Source of the DNA: Xenophilus sp. L33
Lineage (GTDB): Bacteria; Pseudomonadota; Gammaproteobacteria; Burkholderiales; Burkholderiaceae_C
Assembly: GCF_009765735.1 (NCBI RefSeq)
Contig: NZ_LMUW01000135.1
Span: 1-37,450 of the forward strand
Direction: 5' to 3'
DNA: 37,450 bases
Shown here: piece after piece, positions 22,469 to 29,327 of the stretch
Numbering within the stretch: position 1 is the stretch's first letter
Layout of the letters: each line of letters begins with the position of its first letter
Position numbers and translations under genes: made by a program
Notes under the pieces: model-generated
What the model was told of the DNA's origin: nothing
Seen by the model: only the letters and a program-made list of their open reading frames with translations
Database searches by the model: none

Positions 22469-23479
22469 ATGTCATCACCCAAGATCTCATTCACCCGCTT
22501 CCTGGTCGAGCAGCAACGCGCCGACGGCCTGATCCCGGGCCAGCTGCGCCTCCTGCTCGAGGTGGTCGCGCGCGCCTGCAAGAGCATCAGCCAGGCGGTC
22601 AACAAGGGCGCCCTCGGCGGCGTGCTCGGCACCGCCGAGAGCGAGAACGTGCAGGGCGAGGTCCAGAAGAAGCTGGACATCATCGCCAACGAGGTGCTGA
22701 TCGAGGCCAACGAATGGGGCGGACACCTCGCGGCCATGGCCAGCGAGGAGATGGACAGCATCTACGTGGTGCCCAACCGCTACCCGCAGGGCGAATACCT
22801 GCTGCTGTTCGATCCGCTCGACGGCTCGAGCAACATCGACGTCAACGTCAGCATCGGCACCATCTTCAGCGTGCTCAAGAAGCCCGACGACACGCCCGGC
22901 GTGCAGGAAAGCGACTTCCTCCAGGCCGGCACCCAGCAGGTCGCGGCCGGCTACTGCATCTACGGCCCGCAGACCACGCTGGTGCTGACCGTCGGCAACG
23001 GCGTCTCGATGTTCACGCTCGACCGCGAGCAGGGTTCCTTCATCCTCACCCACGAAGACCTGCGCATCCCGGCCGACACCCAGGAATTTGCGATCAACAT
23101 GAGCAACATGCGGCACTGGGACGCCCCGGTGAAGCGCTACATCGACGAATGCCTGGCCGGCAAGGAAGGCCCGCGCGGCAAGGACTTCAACATGCGCTGG
23201 ATCGCCAGCATGGTGACCGACGTGCACCGCATCCTGATGCGCGGCGGCGTCTTCATGTACCCCTGGGACAAGCGCGAGCCGGGCAAGCCCGGCAAGCTGC
23301 GCCTCATGTACGAGGCCAACCCGATGAGCTGGCTGGTCGAGCAGGCCGGCGGCGCGGCCACCAACGGCAAGCAGCGGATCATGGAACTGCAGCCGGGCAA
23401 GCTGCACGAACGCGTCGCGGTGATGCTGGGGTCGAAAAACGAGGTCGAGCGCCTGACCGGCTATCACAACCCGCTATAA
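22469..23479 (+). CDS. fbp: Fructose-1,6-bisphosphatase class I
   Basis: 336 residues. Hydrolyses fructose 1,6-bisphosphate to fructose 6-phosphate in gluconeogenesis (and in the Calvin cycle where present). The metal-binding signature FDPLDGSSNIDVNVSIGT starts at Asp115; GGVFMYPWDKREPGKPGKLRL and ANPMSWLVEQAGGAA are the substrate-side motifs. I chose the ATG at 22469, with AAGGA 8 nt upstream; the frame is open earlier but overlaps pepN. The TAA stop lies within the TATAAT box of the following tRNA-Thr. Confidence 0.96.
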   Translation: MSSPKISFTRFLVEQQRADGLIPGQLRLLLEVVARACKSISQAVNKGALGGVLGTAESENVQGEVQKKLDIIANEVLIEANEWGGHLAAMASEEMDSIYVVPNRYPQGEYLLLFDPLDGSSNIDVNVSIGTIFSVLKKPDDTPGVQESDFLQAGTQQVAAGYCIYGPQTTLVLTVGNGVSMFTLDREQGSFILTHEDLRIPADTQEFAINMSNMRHWDAPVKRYIDECLAGKEGPRGKDFNMRWIASMVTDVHRILMRGGVFMYPWDKREPGKPGKLRLMYEANPMSWLVEQAGGAATNGKQRIMELQPGKLHERVAVMLGSKNEVERLTGYHNPL

Positions 23480-23480
23480 T
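23453..23480 (+). promoter_or_regulatory. Promoter of tRNA-Thr
   Basis: -35-like CTGACC (23453-23458), 16-nt spacer, and a perfect TATAAT (23475-23480) followed by CGAGGGCTTA and the tRNA start at 23491. The promoter lies wholly within the fbp 3' end, and the -10 contains the fbp stop codon. Confidence 0.75.
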
Positions 23481-23490
23481 CGAGGGCTTA

Positions 23491-23566
23491 GCCGGTGTAG
23501 CTCAGTCGGTAGAGCAGCTCATTCGTAATGAGAAGGTCGGGTGTTCGATTCATCTCTCCGGCACCA
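23491..23566 (+). tRNA. tRNA-Thr (CGT)
   Basis: 76 nt with encoded CCA. The anticodon stem CTCAT/ATGAG holds TCGTA in a loop with anticodon CGT. The D-loop reads AGTCGGTAGA. As I pair it, the acceptor has a U6-U67 mismatch and the T-stem (GGGTG/CATCT) has two G-U pairs, a little weaker than usual. It has its own promoter and terminator. Confidence 0.95.
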
Positions 23567-23577
23567 AGTACAGCAAC

Positions 23578-23612
23578 AAAAGTCCGCTATCAAGTTGGTA
23601 GCGGACTTTTTT
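23578..23612 (+). terminator. Intrinsic terminator after tRNA-Thr
   Basis: AAAAGTCCGCTA pairs perfectly with TAGCGGACTTTT across a 9-nt loop, with the T-run continuing to six. It lies 12 nt past the tRNA 3' end. The leading A-run would also support termination on the opposite strand, for the minus-strand ORF at 23641. Confidence 0.9.
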
Positions 23613-23640
23613 GTTTGCGGTGCCGGATGTGGCCAGGCAG

Positions 23641-23835
23641 CTAGTTGGGCCCGGGGCTTCCCTCCCTGACCTGCTCGTGCTCCACCACCTCCTTGGTGGC
23701 CTCCAAGGGATCCCGTGCGAGGGGCTTCGGTGAGCGTTCGCTCTCTTCGAGCTCCGCAGCCCGCTTTTCAGCCTCCGTGGGCATGAGGTCAGGAAGCGGA
23801 ACGCCGTCGTTGATGTCGGGTGGTGGCTGGGTCAT
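23641..23835 (-). CDS. Small hydrophilic protein of unknown function
   Basis: 64 residues, Pro/Glu-rich and strongly acidic, with no signal or membrane segment: starts MTQPPPDINDGVPLPDLMP and ends EHEQVREGSPGPN. The composition suggests a disordered protein. No good Shine-Dalgarno precedes the ATG at 23833-23835 (GCGAGACCACC). The terminator at 23578-23612 is placed suitably to end it. I do not recognise a family. It may be real; a chance ORF is possible in this GC-rich sequence. Confidence 0.45.
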   Translation of the reverse strand: MTQPPPDINDGVPLPDLMPTEAEKRAAELEESERSPKPLARDPLEATKEVVEHEQVREGSPGPN

Positions 23836-24040
23836 GGTGGTCTCGCAAGAGCAGTGGATCGTTGCGTTTATGCAAGCAATCGCGAGGGCGTCCCGGTCTC
23901 AGCGGCGCGCGACTTGGTCGAAGACATGTCCTACACGGCACCAGCTTGCACCCTTCTGGCGCACCGCTGCGCCAACCTGACCGTTGGTTGACCGGGATCC
24001 CCCGTATTTTTTTCCGCACGAGACGCCCTAAGCTCCCGCC

Positions 24041-24244
24041 ATGGTCGAAAAGAACAACAAGTCTGTTTTCCAGAAGCTCCGCGCCGGGATGAGCCTCGTC
24101 GCGTGCGTCCAGCTCGCCCTGATCGCCGTCATGGTGACCTCGCTGACGTTCTTCTCGTCGATGCAGCAGCCGCAGAAGAAGGTCATCGGAAGCACGGTCA
24201 AGCCTGCCCCGCTGGTGCCGGCGAACGCGCACAAGAAGGCCTGA
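24041..24244 (+). CDS. Small single-span membrane protein, unknown function
   Basis: 67 residues: a basic N-terminus (MVEKNNKSVFQKLRAG), one hydrophobic segment (MSLVACVQLALIAVMVTSLTFF, about 17-38), then a Lys/Pro-rich tail (PQKKVIGSTVKPAPLV...KK). By the positive-inside rule both ends are basic, so topology is uncertain. The start region lacks a clear Shine-Dalgarno. The codon choice (AAG, GTC, CTG-rich) looks coding, and the pattern of charge-hydrophobic-charge favours a real protein. No family recognised. Confidence 0.5.
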   Translation: MVEKNNKSVFQKLRAGMSLVACVQLALIAVMVTSLTFFSSMQQPQKKVIGSTVKPAPLVPANAHKKA

Positions 24245-24425
24245 GACACACGCACGCCTCATGAAGCCAGAGCGTCGAGAGTTATCTTTCGGCTAGCAGG
24301 CTTTCTTCTTACTTGGTGAACCGCGTCTTCAGCCACTCCGCCGAAGCGTGAATATTTCCCGCTTTGCACGGGCACGCAAACCCTGAATCGGTCGCTGCCG
24401 GGGCCCGCCGGCCAGAATCCGCGCC

Positions 24426-24692
24426 ATGACTGAAACAGGCTTTCGAAGCACCATCGCGCACCTTCACCCGTCCAGCCAATCGGTCGGGCCCACGGTGGCG
24501 CAACTGAAGGCATTCCGTCGGCGGGCCCTGCGCGAGGGCCGCCAGGAAGACGCGGAAGAATACGAACGCATGGCGCGGCTCTTCACCGACCGCACGCAGG
24601 AGCAGCAGAAGCAGGTTCCGCTGGGGATCAAGGCGGCGTTCGCGAGCGTCCTGGCGCTGGTGCTGGTGCTGGCGATCCACTACCTGATGTGA
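24426..24692 (+). CDS. Small tail-anchored membrane protein, unknown function
   Basis: 88 residues. A soluble N-terminal part with an amphipathic, charged helix (QLKAFRRRALREGRQEDAEEYERMARLF, about 26-53) leads to a C-terminal transmembrane segment (IKAAFASVLALVLVLAIHYLM, 68-88). Such a layout is typical of tail-anchored or C-tail membrane proteins. The ATG at 24426 has no strong ribosome site. It converges on the crotonase gene with 18 nt between stops. No named family is recognised; the regular heptad-like helix makes a real gene likely. Confidence 0.6.
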   Translation: MTETGFRSTIAHLHPSSQSVGPTVAQLKAFRRRALREGRQEDAEEYERMARLFTDRTQEQQKQVPLGIKAAFASVLALVLVLAIHYLM

Positions 24693-24710
24693 CGGCGCTC
24701 CGGTAGCCCG

Positions 24711-25502
24711 TCAGGCCCCGAAGCTCGGCTTCCTCTTCTCCACGAAGGCCCGCACCGCCTCCTCGTGGTCCGGCGTCATGTGCGCGATCGCCTGGTAGGC
24801 CGCCGAGGTTTCCAGCAGCGACTCCAGGCTGCTGCGCTCGCCTTCGCGCAAGAGCCGCTTGGTCATGCGCAGCACGCCGCCCGGATTGGCCGCGATGCGT
24901 TCGGCCAGGCGCTTCGCCTCGTCCAGCAGCGACTCGTGCGGCACCACGCGCGACACCAGCCCGCAGGCCAGCGCCTCCTGCGCGTTCAAGGCGTCGCCGG
25001 TGAAGGCCATCTCGGACGCCTTGGACATGCCGACGACGCGCGGCAGCAGCCAGGCGCCGCCGTCGCCCGGGATGATGCCGACCTTCACGAAGCTCTCGGC
25101 GAAGGTGGCGCGGTCCGACGCGATGCGGATGTCGCACATGCAGGCCAGGTCGAGGCCGGCGCCGATGGCCGGGCCGTTGACCGCCGCGATGACCGGCACG
25201 TCGAGGTGGTAGAGCGCCTTCGGGATGCGCTGGATGCCGTTGCGGTATTCGTCGCGGATCGCATCGGGCGTGATCTTCTGGGTGAAGAAGCGCTGCATGT
25301 CCTTGACGTTGCCGCCCGAGCTGAAGACCGGGCCCTCGGCCGCCAGCACCACCACGCGCACGCTGCGGTCGAGCGCGATGTCGGCGCAGGCCTGGACGAA
25401 TTCAGCCACCGCCGTGTTGCCGGTCAGCGCGTTGCGCGTCTCGGGCTGGTTCATGGTGAGGGTGAGGATCGCGCCGTCGCGCGTGGAGCTGAGGAAGGTC
25501 AC
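24711..25502 (-). CDS. Crotonase superfamily protein (enoyl-CoA hydratase/isomerase-like)
   Basis: 263 residues. The crotonase fold is clear: MNQPETRNAL, the oxyanion-hole segment PVFSSGGNVKDM (61-68), AAVNGPAIGAGLDLACMCDIRIAS, and VGIIPGDGGAWLLPRVVG. The two catalytic glutamates of classical enoyl-CoA hydratase fall, by alignment from memory, at Asp118 (GAGLD) and Phe138 (AESF), so neither is kept. A standard 2-enoyl-CoA hydratase activity is therefore doubtful; an isomerase, hydrolase or other acyl-CoA activity is possible. The start is GTG at 25500-25502, with AAAGG upstream, 16 nt after the acyl-CoA dehydrogenase-like gene. Last gene of a three-gene acyl-CoA operon. Confidence 0.88.
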   Translation of the reverse strand: MTFLSSTRDGAILTLTMNQPETRNALTGNTAVAEFVQACADIALDRSVRVVVLAAEGPVFSSGGNVKDMQRFFTQKITPDAIRDEYRNGIQRIPKALYHLDVPVIAAVNGPAIGAGLDLACMCDIRIASDRATFAESFVKVGIIPGDGGAWLLPRVVGMSKASEMAFTGDALNAQEALACGLVSRVVPHESLLDEAKRLAERIAANPGGVLRMTKRLLREGERSSLESLLETSAAYQAIAHMTPDHEEAVRAFVEKRKPSFGA

Positions 25503-25518
25503 GGTTTGCCTTTCGGGT

Positions 25519-26514
25519 TCAGGAGATGTCGGTGACGGCGCGGATCGACTCGAGCGCCAGCGCCGGCCGCGCGACCAGCGCCTCGCCGGCCACGTCGTGC
25601 CAGTGCGATTCGGAGCCGCCGACCCGGCGCCAGGCGTGCAGCCGGCGGGTGTGCAGTTGCAGGTCGAAGGCCTCGGTGAAGCCGATCGCGCCGTGGATCG
25701 AATGGCTGGCCGCCGCCACCTCGAGCGCGGCCTCGCTGGTGCGGGCCTTGGCCACGGCGACGCGCAGGCGGTCGGGCGACAGGCCTTCGGCCTGGCATCC
25801 GATCTGCGCGGCCATCCGCGCCGCGAAGGCATGCTCGGCGATCACCGCGAGCTGATGCTGGATCGCCTGGAACTTGCCGATCGGCCGGCCGAACTGCACC
25901 CGCTCGTTGGCGTATCGCAGCGTGCCTTCGAAGACGTGCATCGACGCACCCGCCAGTTGCGCCGCGTAGATGCAGGCCAGCAGCAGGCGGACCTCGCAGC
26001 TTCCATGCAGTTGCGGTGCGGCGGCCACCGCGTCCGCCGGCCAGTCGAGCGCCGCGTCGAGCGGGAAGGTCGCGGGCCTGCGTCGCGCAAGCTTGGCATC
26101 GAGCAGCAGGCAGCGATCGCCGACGCTCACCAGCGCCCGCTCGGCCACGCGTCCACCGGACACCGGCCCGCAGGCGACGCCGCCGTCCGCCGCCCGCTTG
26201 CCCTCGGCCAGCGCGATGCTGCCGGCCGGCCGCGCCACGCCGCCAGCTGCCAGCAGCGCGCGCGCCAGCATCGTCTCGCCGAGCGGCAACGGCAGCGCAT
26301 GGCGCCCGCACAGCAGCAACAGCGGGAACGCATCCGCCAGCGCCAGGCCGGCGCCGCCCTCGGCCTCGGGCAGCAGCGCATCGGCGAAGCCGGCGTCGTC
26401 GATGGCCTTCCAGAGCGCTTCGGCCGAAGCGCCCGCCTCGATCTCGCGCACGACTTGCGGCGTGCAGTGATCGGCCAGCAAGCGGCCCAGCGCGTCGGTG
26501 AAGAGGTCGTCCAT
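25519..26514 (-). CDS. Acyl-CoA dehydrogenase family protein, shorter partner
   Basis: 331 residues. The N-terminal helical part (about 1-110) is followed by a short, poorly conserved beta region (ALVSVGDRCLLLDAKL), then the C-terminal four-helix domain with ERVQFGRPIGKFQAIQH (FAD and dimer contact) and SIHGAIGFTEAFDLQLHTRR. It lacks about 50 residues relative to its neighbour, and the middle domain is degenerate. Pairs of this type, one full ACAD and one shorter, form alpha2beta2 acyl-CoA dehydrogenases in steroid and related catabolism (for example ChsE1-ChsE2). The gene lies 14 nt after the full-length ACAD and 16 nt before the crotonase. ATG at 26512-26514; only a weak ribosome site. Substrate unknown. 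Confidence 0.85.
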   Translation of the reverse strand: MDDLFTDALGRLLADHCTPQVVREIEAGASAEALWKAIDDAGFADALLPEAEGGAGLALADAFPLLLLCGRHALPLPLGETMLARALLAAGGVARPAGSIALAEGKRAADGGVACGPVSGGRVAERALVSVGDRCLLLDAKLARRRPATFPLDAALDWPADAVAAAPQLHGSCEVRLLLACIYAAQLAGASMHVFEGTLRYANERVQFGRPIGKFQAIQHQLAVIAEHAFAARMAAQIGCQAEGLSPDRLRVAVAKARTSEAALEVAAASHSIHGAIGFTEAFDLQLHTRRLHAWRRVGGSESHWHDVAGEALVARPALALESIRAVTDIS

Positions 26515-26528
26515 GGTGTCGTCTTTCG

Positions 26529-27686
26529 TCAGCGCAGGCCGAGGCCGCGGGCGATCATGCCGCGCAGGATGTCGCGGGTGCCGCCGCGCAAGGAGAAGGA
26601 CGGCGCGACCTGGGTCACGTAGTCGAGCGTGCGCAGCAGCTCGAGCGGCACCGCGCCGGCGTCGCGCGAGAACAGGTCGTCGGCGATCGCGGCCGGGATC
26701 TCCTGCTCGACGCCGGTGCCGAGGTCCTTCACCAGCGCGGCCTCGACCACCGGGCTCTCGCCGCGCGCCAGCTTCTCGGTCACCGCCAGCGACATCGCGC
26801 GCAGCGGCGCGAGGCGGCTGAAGATGCGGCCAGCCAGGCGCTCGGCCTCGGGCGTGCGGCCAGCGTCGGTGCGCACGAAGGCCAGCCACTCGTCGAACAG
26901 CACGATGCTCGAATAGAGCCGCTCGGGGCCGCTGCGCTCGAAGGCCAGCTCGGCGGTCACCTGCTCCCAGCCCTTGCCCTCGGCGCCGATCAGCGCGTCC
27001 TCGGCGAGCTGCACGTTGTCGAAGAAGACCTCGCAGAAGTGGCTGTCGCCCGCCAGGTCGGAGATTGGCCGAACTGTGACGCCGGGCAGCGACAGGTCGA
27101 CGATCACCTGCGACAGGCCCTGCTGCCGATCGCCCGCGGCACCGGAGGTGCGCACCAGCGCGATCATGTAATGGCAATGGTGGGCCTGCGTGGTCCAGAT
27201 CTTCTGGCCGCTGAGCGACCAGCCGTTCGGGGTGCGGGTGGCGCGGGTGCGCACCCCGGCCAGGTCGGAGCCGGCCTCGGGCTCGCTCATGCCGATGCAG
27301 AAGAAGGATTCGCCACGGCAGATCGGCGGCAGGTAGAAGCGCTTCTGGGCCTCGGTGCCGTACTTGAGGATCAGCGGGCCGCTCTGGCGGTCGGCGATCC
27401 AATGGGCGCCGACCGGCGCGCCGGCGTTGAGCAGTTCCTCCACCAGCACGTAGCGCGCGAAGGGGCTGCGGCCGGCGCCGCCGTAGGCGCTCGGCAGGGT
27501 CAGGCCGAGCCAGCCGCGGCGGCCGAGTTCGCGGCTGAAGTCGCTGTCGCGGCCGCTCCATGAACGCGCGCGGATCGAAGCGGGCACCTCGCGCATCGCC
27601 TCGGCCAGGAAGGCGCGCACCGGCGCACGCAGCGCCTCGTCCTCGGGCGGGATCGCGGTCAGGGCCAGGGAGTCGAGCGCGCTCAT
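26529..27686 (-). CDS. Acyl-CoA dehydrogenase
   Basis: 385 residues, full ACAD length, a flavin enzyme oxidising an acyl-CoA to the 2-enoyl-CoA. Motifs: GWLGLTLPSAYGG, FFCIGMSEPEAGSDLAGVRT (FAD/substrate), GWSLSGQKIWTT, and the C-terminal GGTRDILRGMIARGLGL. The medium-chain-type catalytic Glu before GT is replaced (RGGT), but Glu250 in LAFERSG sits at the position used by isovaleryl- and long-chain enzymes, so activity is plausible. The ATG at 27684-27686 is preceded by GGAGA about 9 nt upstream; the frame extends further without similarity. First gene of the three-gene operon; divergent from the O-antigen-ligase gene. Substrate unknown. Confidence 0.92.
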   Translation of the reverse strand: MSALDSLALTAIPPEDEALRAPVRAFLAEAMREVPASIRARSWSGRDSDFSRELGRRGWLGLTLPSAYGGAGRSPFARYVLVEELLNAGAPVGAHWIADRQSGPLILKYGTEAQKRFYLPPICRGESFFCIGMSEPEAGSDLAGVRTRATRTPNGWSLSGQKIWTTQAHHCHYMIALVRTSGAAGDRQQGLSQVIVDLSLPGVTVRPISDLAGDSHFCEVFFDNVQLAEDALIGAEGKGWEQVTAELAFERSGPERLYSSIVLFDEWLAFVRTDAGRTPEAERLAGRIFSRLAPLRAMSLAVTEKLARGESPVVEAALVKDLGTGVEQEIPAAIADDLFSRDAGAVPLELLRTLDYVTQVAPSFSLRGGTRDILRGMIARGLGLR

Positions 27687-27764
27687 GGTGTGTCTCCTGC
27701 AATGCGGCACCGACCCTATCAGAAGCGCGCCGGCCGCAGCGCCGGCGGCTTTACAGGCCTCTGG

Positions 27765-27770
27765 CAAAAT
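27765..27770 (+). promoter_or_regulatory. Candidate -10 box (CAAAAT) for the O-antigen-ligase-like gene
   Basis: CAAAATCGGCGCCCCGGG lies about 120 nt before the proposed ATG, within the 200-nt divergent region. It resembles the AAAATC-CGGG boxes at 10165 and 29183. No convincing -35 at 16-18 nt. Confidence 0.35.
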
Positions 27771-27886
27771 CGGCGCCCCGGGCCCGTGCCCTTTCCCGCA
27801 GCGCTGCGCCGATGGTCCTTCGCGGTCCACGGCGCCTTCGAGGCACGCGACGATTCGCCGTCTCCCGCCGCTGCAAGACCCTGTCG

Positions 27887-29185
27887 ATGTTGTTCCGCTC
27901 CCCGAATCCGATGCCGTGGCGACTGCGCGCGGTCAGTCTGGCCGCCATGCTGTGGGGCTTCGTGCTGTTCATGCCGGTCGGCATGAACTACCTGGCCGCC
28001 GGCCTGACCCTGATCGCCATGGCCGTGGCCGGCGACTGGCGCGCCCGCACCGAGCGCTTCCGGCGCAGCCCCCTGCGCTGGCCGCTGGCGGCACTGGCCG
28101 CCTGGGTGCTCCTCATCCTGCTGCTGCGGCCGCACTACGAGGAAACCGGCATCGCGCTGTGGCACCACTTCCGCATCTGGATCACGCTGGTCTCCACGGT
28201 GCTGCTGTCGGCCGACGAGGCAAAGGCGGCGGTGCGCGGCTTCATGGCGGCCACCTTGCTGGCGCTCTTGGCGGTGCTGCTGCAGCTGGCCGGCCTGCCC
28301 GACCTCGGCGTGCTGCACCACGTGACGGTCATGAAGGGCAACAAGTCGATCAACGACGCGCTGCTCTTCACGCTGGCCGGCGCTTCCGCCGCGGTCTTCG
28401 GGCTGGCCCAGTTCGGCCCGGACCGCTGGCGCTGGAAGCCGGCGACGCTGGCCTTCGCGCTGACCATCGTCGCCGGGCTGCTGGCGGCCTTCGCGCTGCC
28501 GTCGCGCACCTCGCTGGTCGGGCTGGTGATCGCGGTGCTCGGCGCCTGCGTGCACCAGTGGCGCGGCCATCTGCGGGCCCTGCTGGTGGCGGTCTGCGTG
28601 ACCGGCGCGCTGGCGGGCGGGCTGATCTGGGCGACGCCCTCGGTGCAGCAGAAGTTCACGCTGGGCGTCGAGGAACTGAACGCGGCCCGCGCCGGCGAGG
28701 TGTCCGAGGGCAGCTGGGTGGTGCGCTCGATCATGTACCGCGAGACCGCGCGGATGATGCTCGACCGCCCGCTGGCCGGCTGGGGACTCGGCAGCTGGAC
28801 GCCCCAATGGCACAGCCGCGGCCCGGCGCTGCTGGCCAACTACAACATGCCGCACGACGACTTTCTCTGGATGGGTGCCGAGATGGGCCTGCCGGGCCTG
28901 CTGGTGCTGCTGTCCATCTTCCTCGCCGGCATCGCGATGGCCTGGCGGCGGCGCGACCTGACCGGGCGGATGGGCTTCGCCGCGATCCTGCTGATGTCGG
29001 TCGCCACGCTGGTCAATTCGGCCCTGCGCGACGCTGCGATCGGCCTGAGCCTGCCGTGGATCGTCTTCGTCTACCTGCGGCTGGTGCAGGCCGAAGGGCA
29101 GCCGTGGCAGGTGCTGCTCGGGCGGGCCGGCGCCGGTCCGGTCGTCGCCATCCCGGTCGTCCAGCCCCTGCGGGCCGGCCGGTAA
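27887..29185 (+). CDS. O-antigen ligase family membrane protein
   Basis: 432 residues from the ATG at 27887 (an ATG at 27911 would give 424). About ten hydrophobic segments make it a polytopic inner-membrane protein. The Wzy_C/WaaL-type features are LLFTLAGASAAVFGL, the arginine-bearing SRTSLVGLVIAVLG, a large periplasmic loop with RETARMMLDRPLAGWGLGSW and NMPHDDFLWMGAEMGLPGLL, the region holding the family's conserved His. WaaL joins O-antigen to lipid A-core; the same fold also covers Wzy polymerases and protein glycosyl ligases, which sequence alone cannot separate. It lies directly before the lipid A-modifying arn cluster, which favours an LPS role. The stop overlaps a TAAAAT box. Confidence 0.82.
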   Translation: MLFRSPNPMPWRLRAVSLAAMLWGFVLFMPVGMNYLAAGLTLIAMAVAGDWRARTERFRRSPLRWPLAALAAWVLLILLLRPHYEETGIALWHHFRIWITLVSTVLLSADEAKAAVRGFMAATLLALLAVLLQLAGLPDLGVLHHVTVMKGNKSINDALLFTLAGASAAVFGLAQFGPDRWRWKPATLAFALTIVAGLLAAFALPSRTSLVGLVIAVLGACVHQWRGHLRALLVAVCVTGALAGGLIWATPSVQQKFTLGVEELNAARAGEVSEGSWVVRSIMYRETARMMLDRPLAGWGLGSWTPQWHSRGPALLANYNMPHDDFLWMGAEMGLPGLLVLLSIFLAGIAMAWRRRDLTGRMGFAAILLMSVATLVNSALRDAAIGLSLPWIVFVYLRLVQAEGQPWQVLLGRAGAGPVVAIPVVQPLRAGR

Positions 29186-29188
29186 AAT
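29183..29188 (+). promoter_or_regulatory. Candidate -10 box (TAAAAT) for the arn cluster
   Basis: TAAAATCCCGGGCCTT contains the stop codon of the preceding gene, and the motif matches the one before ppnP. It leaves a leader of about 130 nt to the arnT start. A -35 element is not evident in the GC-rich 3' end upstream. Confidence 0.5.
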
Positions 29189-29216
29189 CCCGGGCCTTGC
29201 CTTTCATCCGACTTTC

Positions 29217-29235
29217 GTCCGGTCAGCCTCCGGAC
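29217..29235 (+). repeat. Hairpin in the arn leader
   Basis: GTCCGG pairs with CCGGAC across 7 nt, about 20 nt after the presumed transcript start and about 90 nt before arnT. No T-run follows. It may be a protein or RNA control element, or chance. Confidence 0.4.
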
Positions 29236-29327
29236 AGGTCTTTCGAGACACCGCCCGCGGCCCTTCGAGGCCGCCGTCGCCCACTCCCTTGCATCCCTCG
29301 CATTTCTTGCAGACAGGTTCTCCTCGC

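Noticed and set aside
23491..23566. tRNA-Thr as an integration site of a mobile element
   Set aside because: I saw no integrase and no second copy of the tRNA 3' end downstream within the window.
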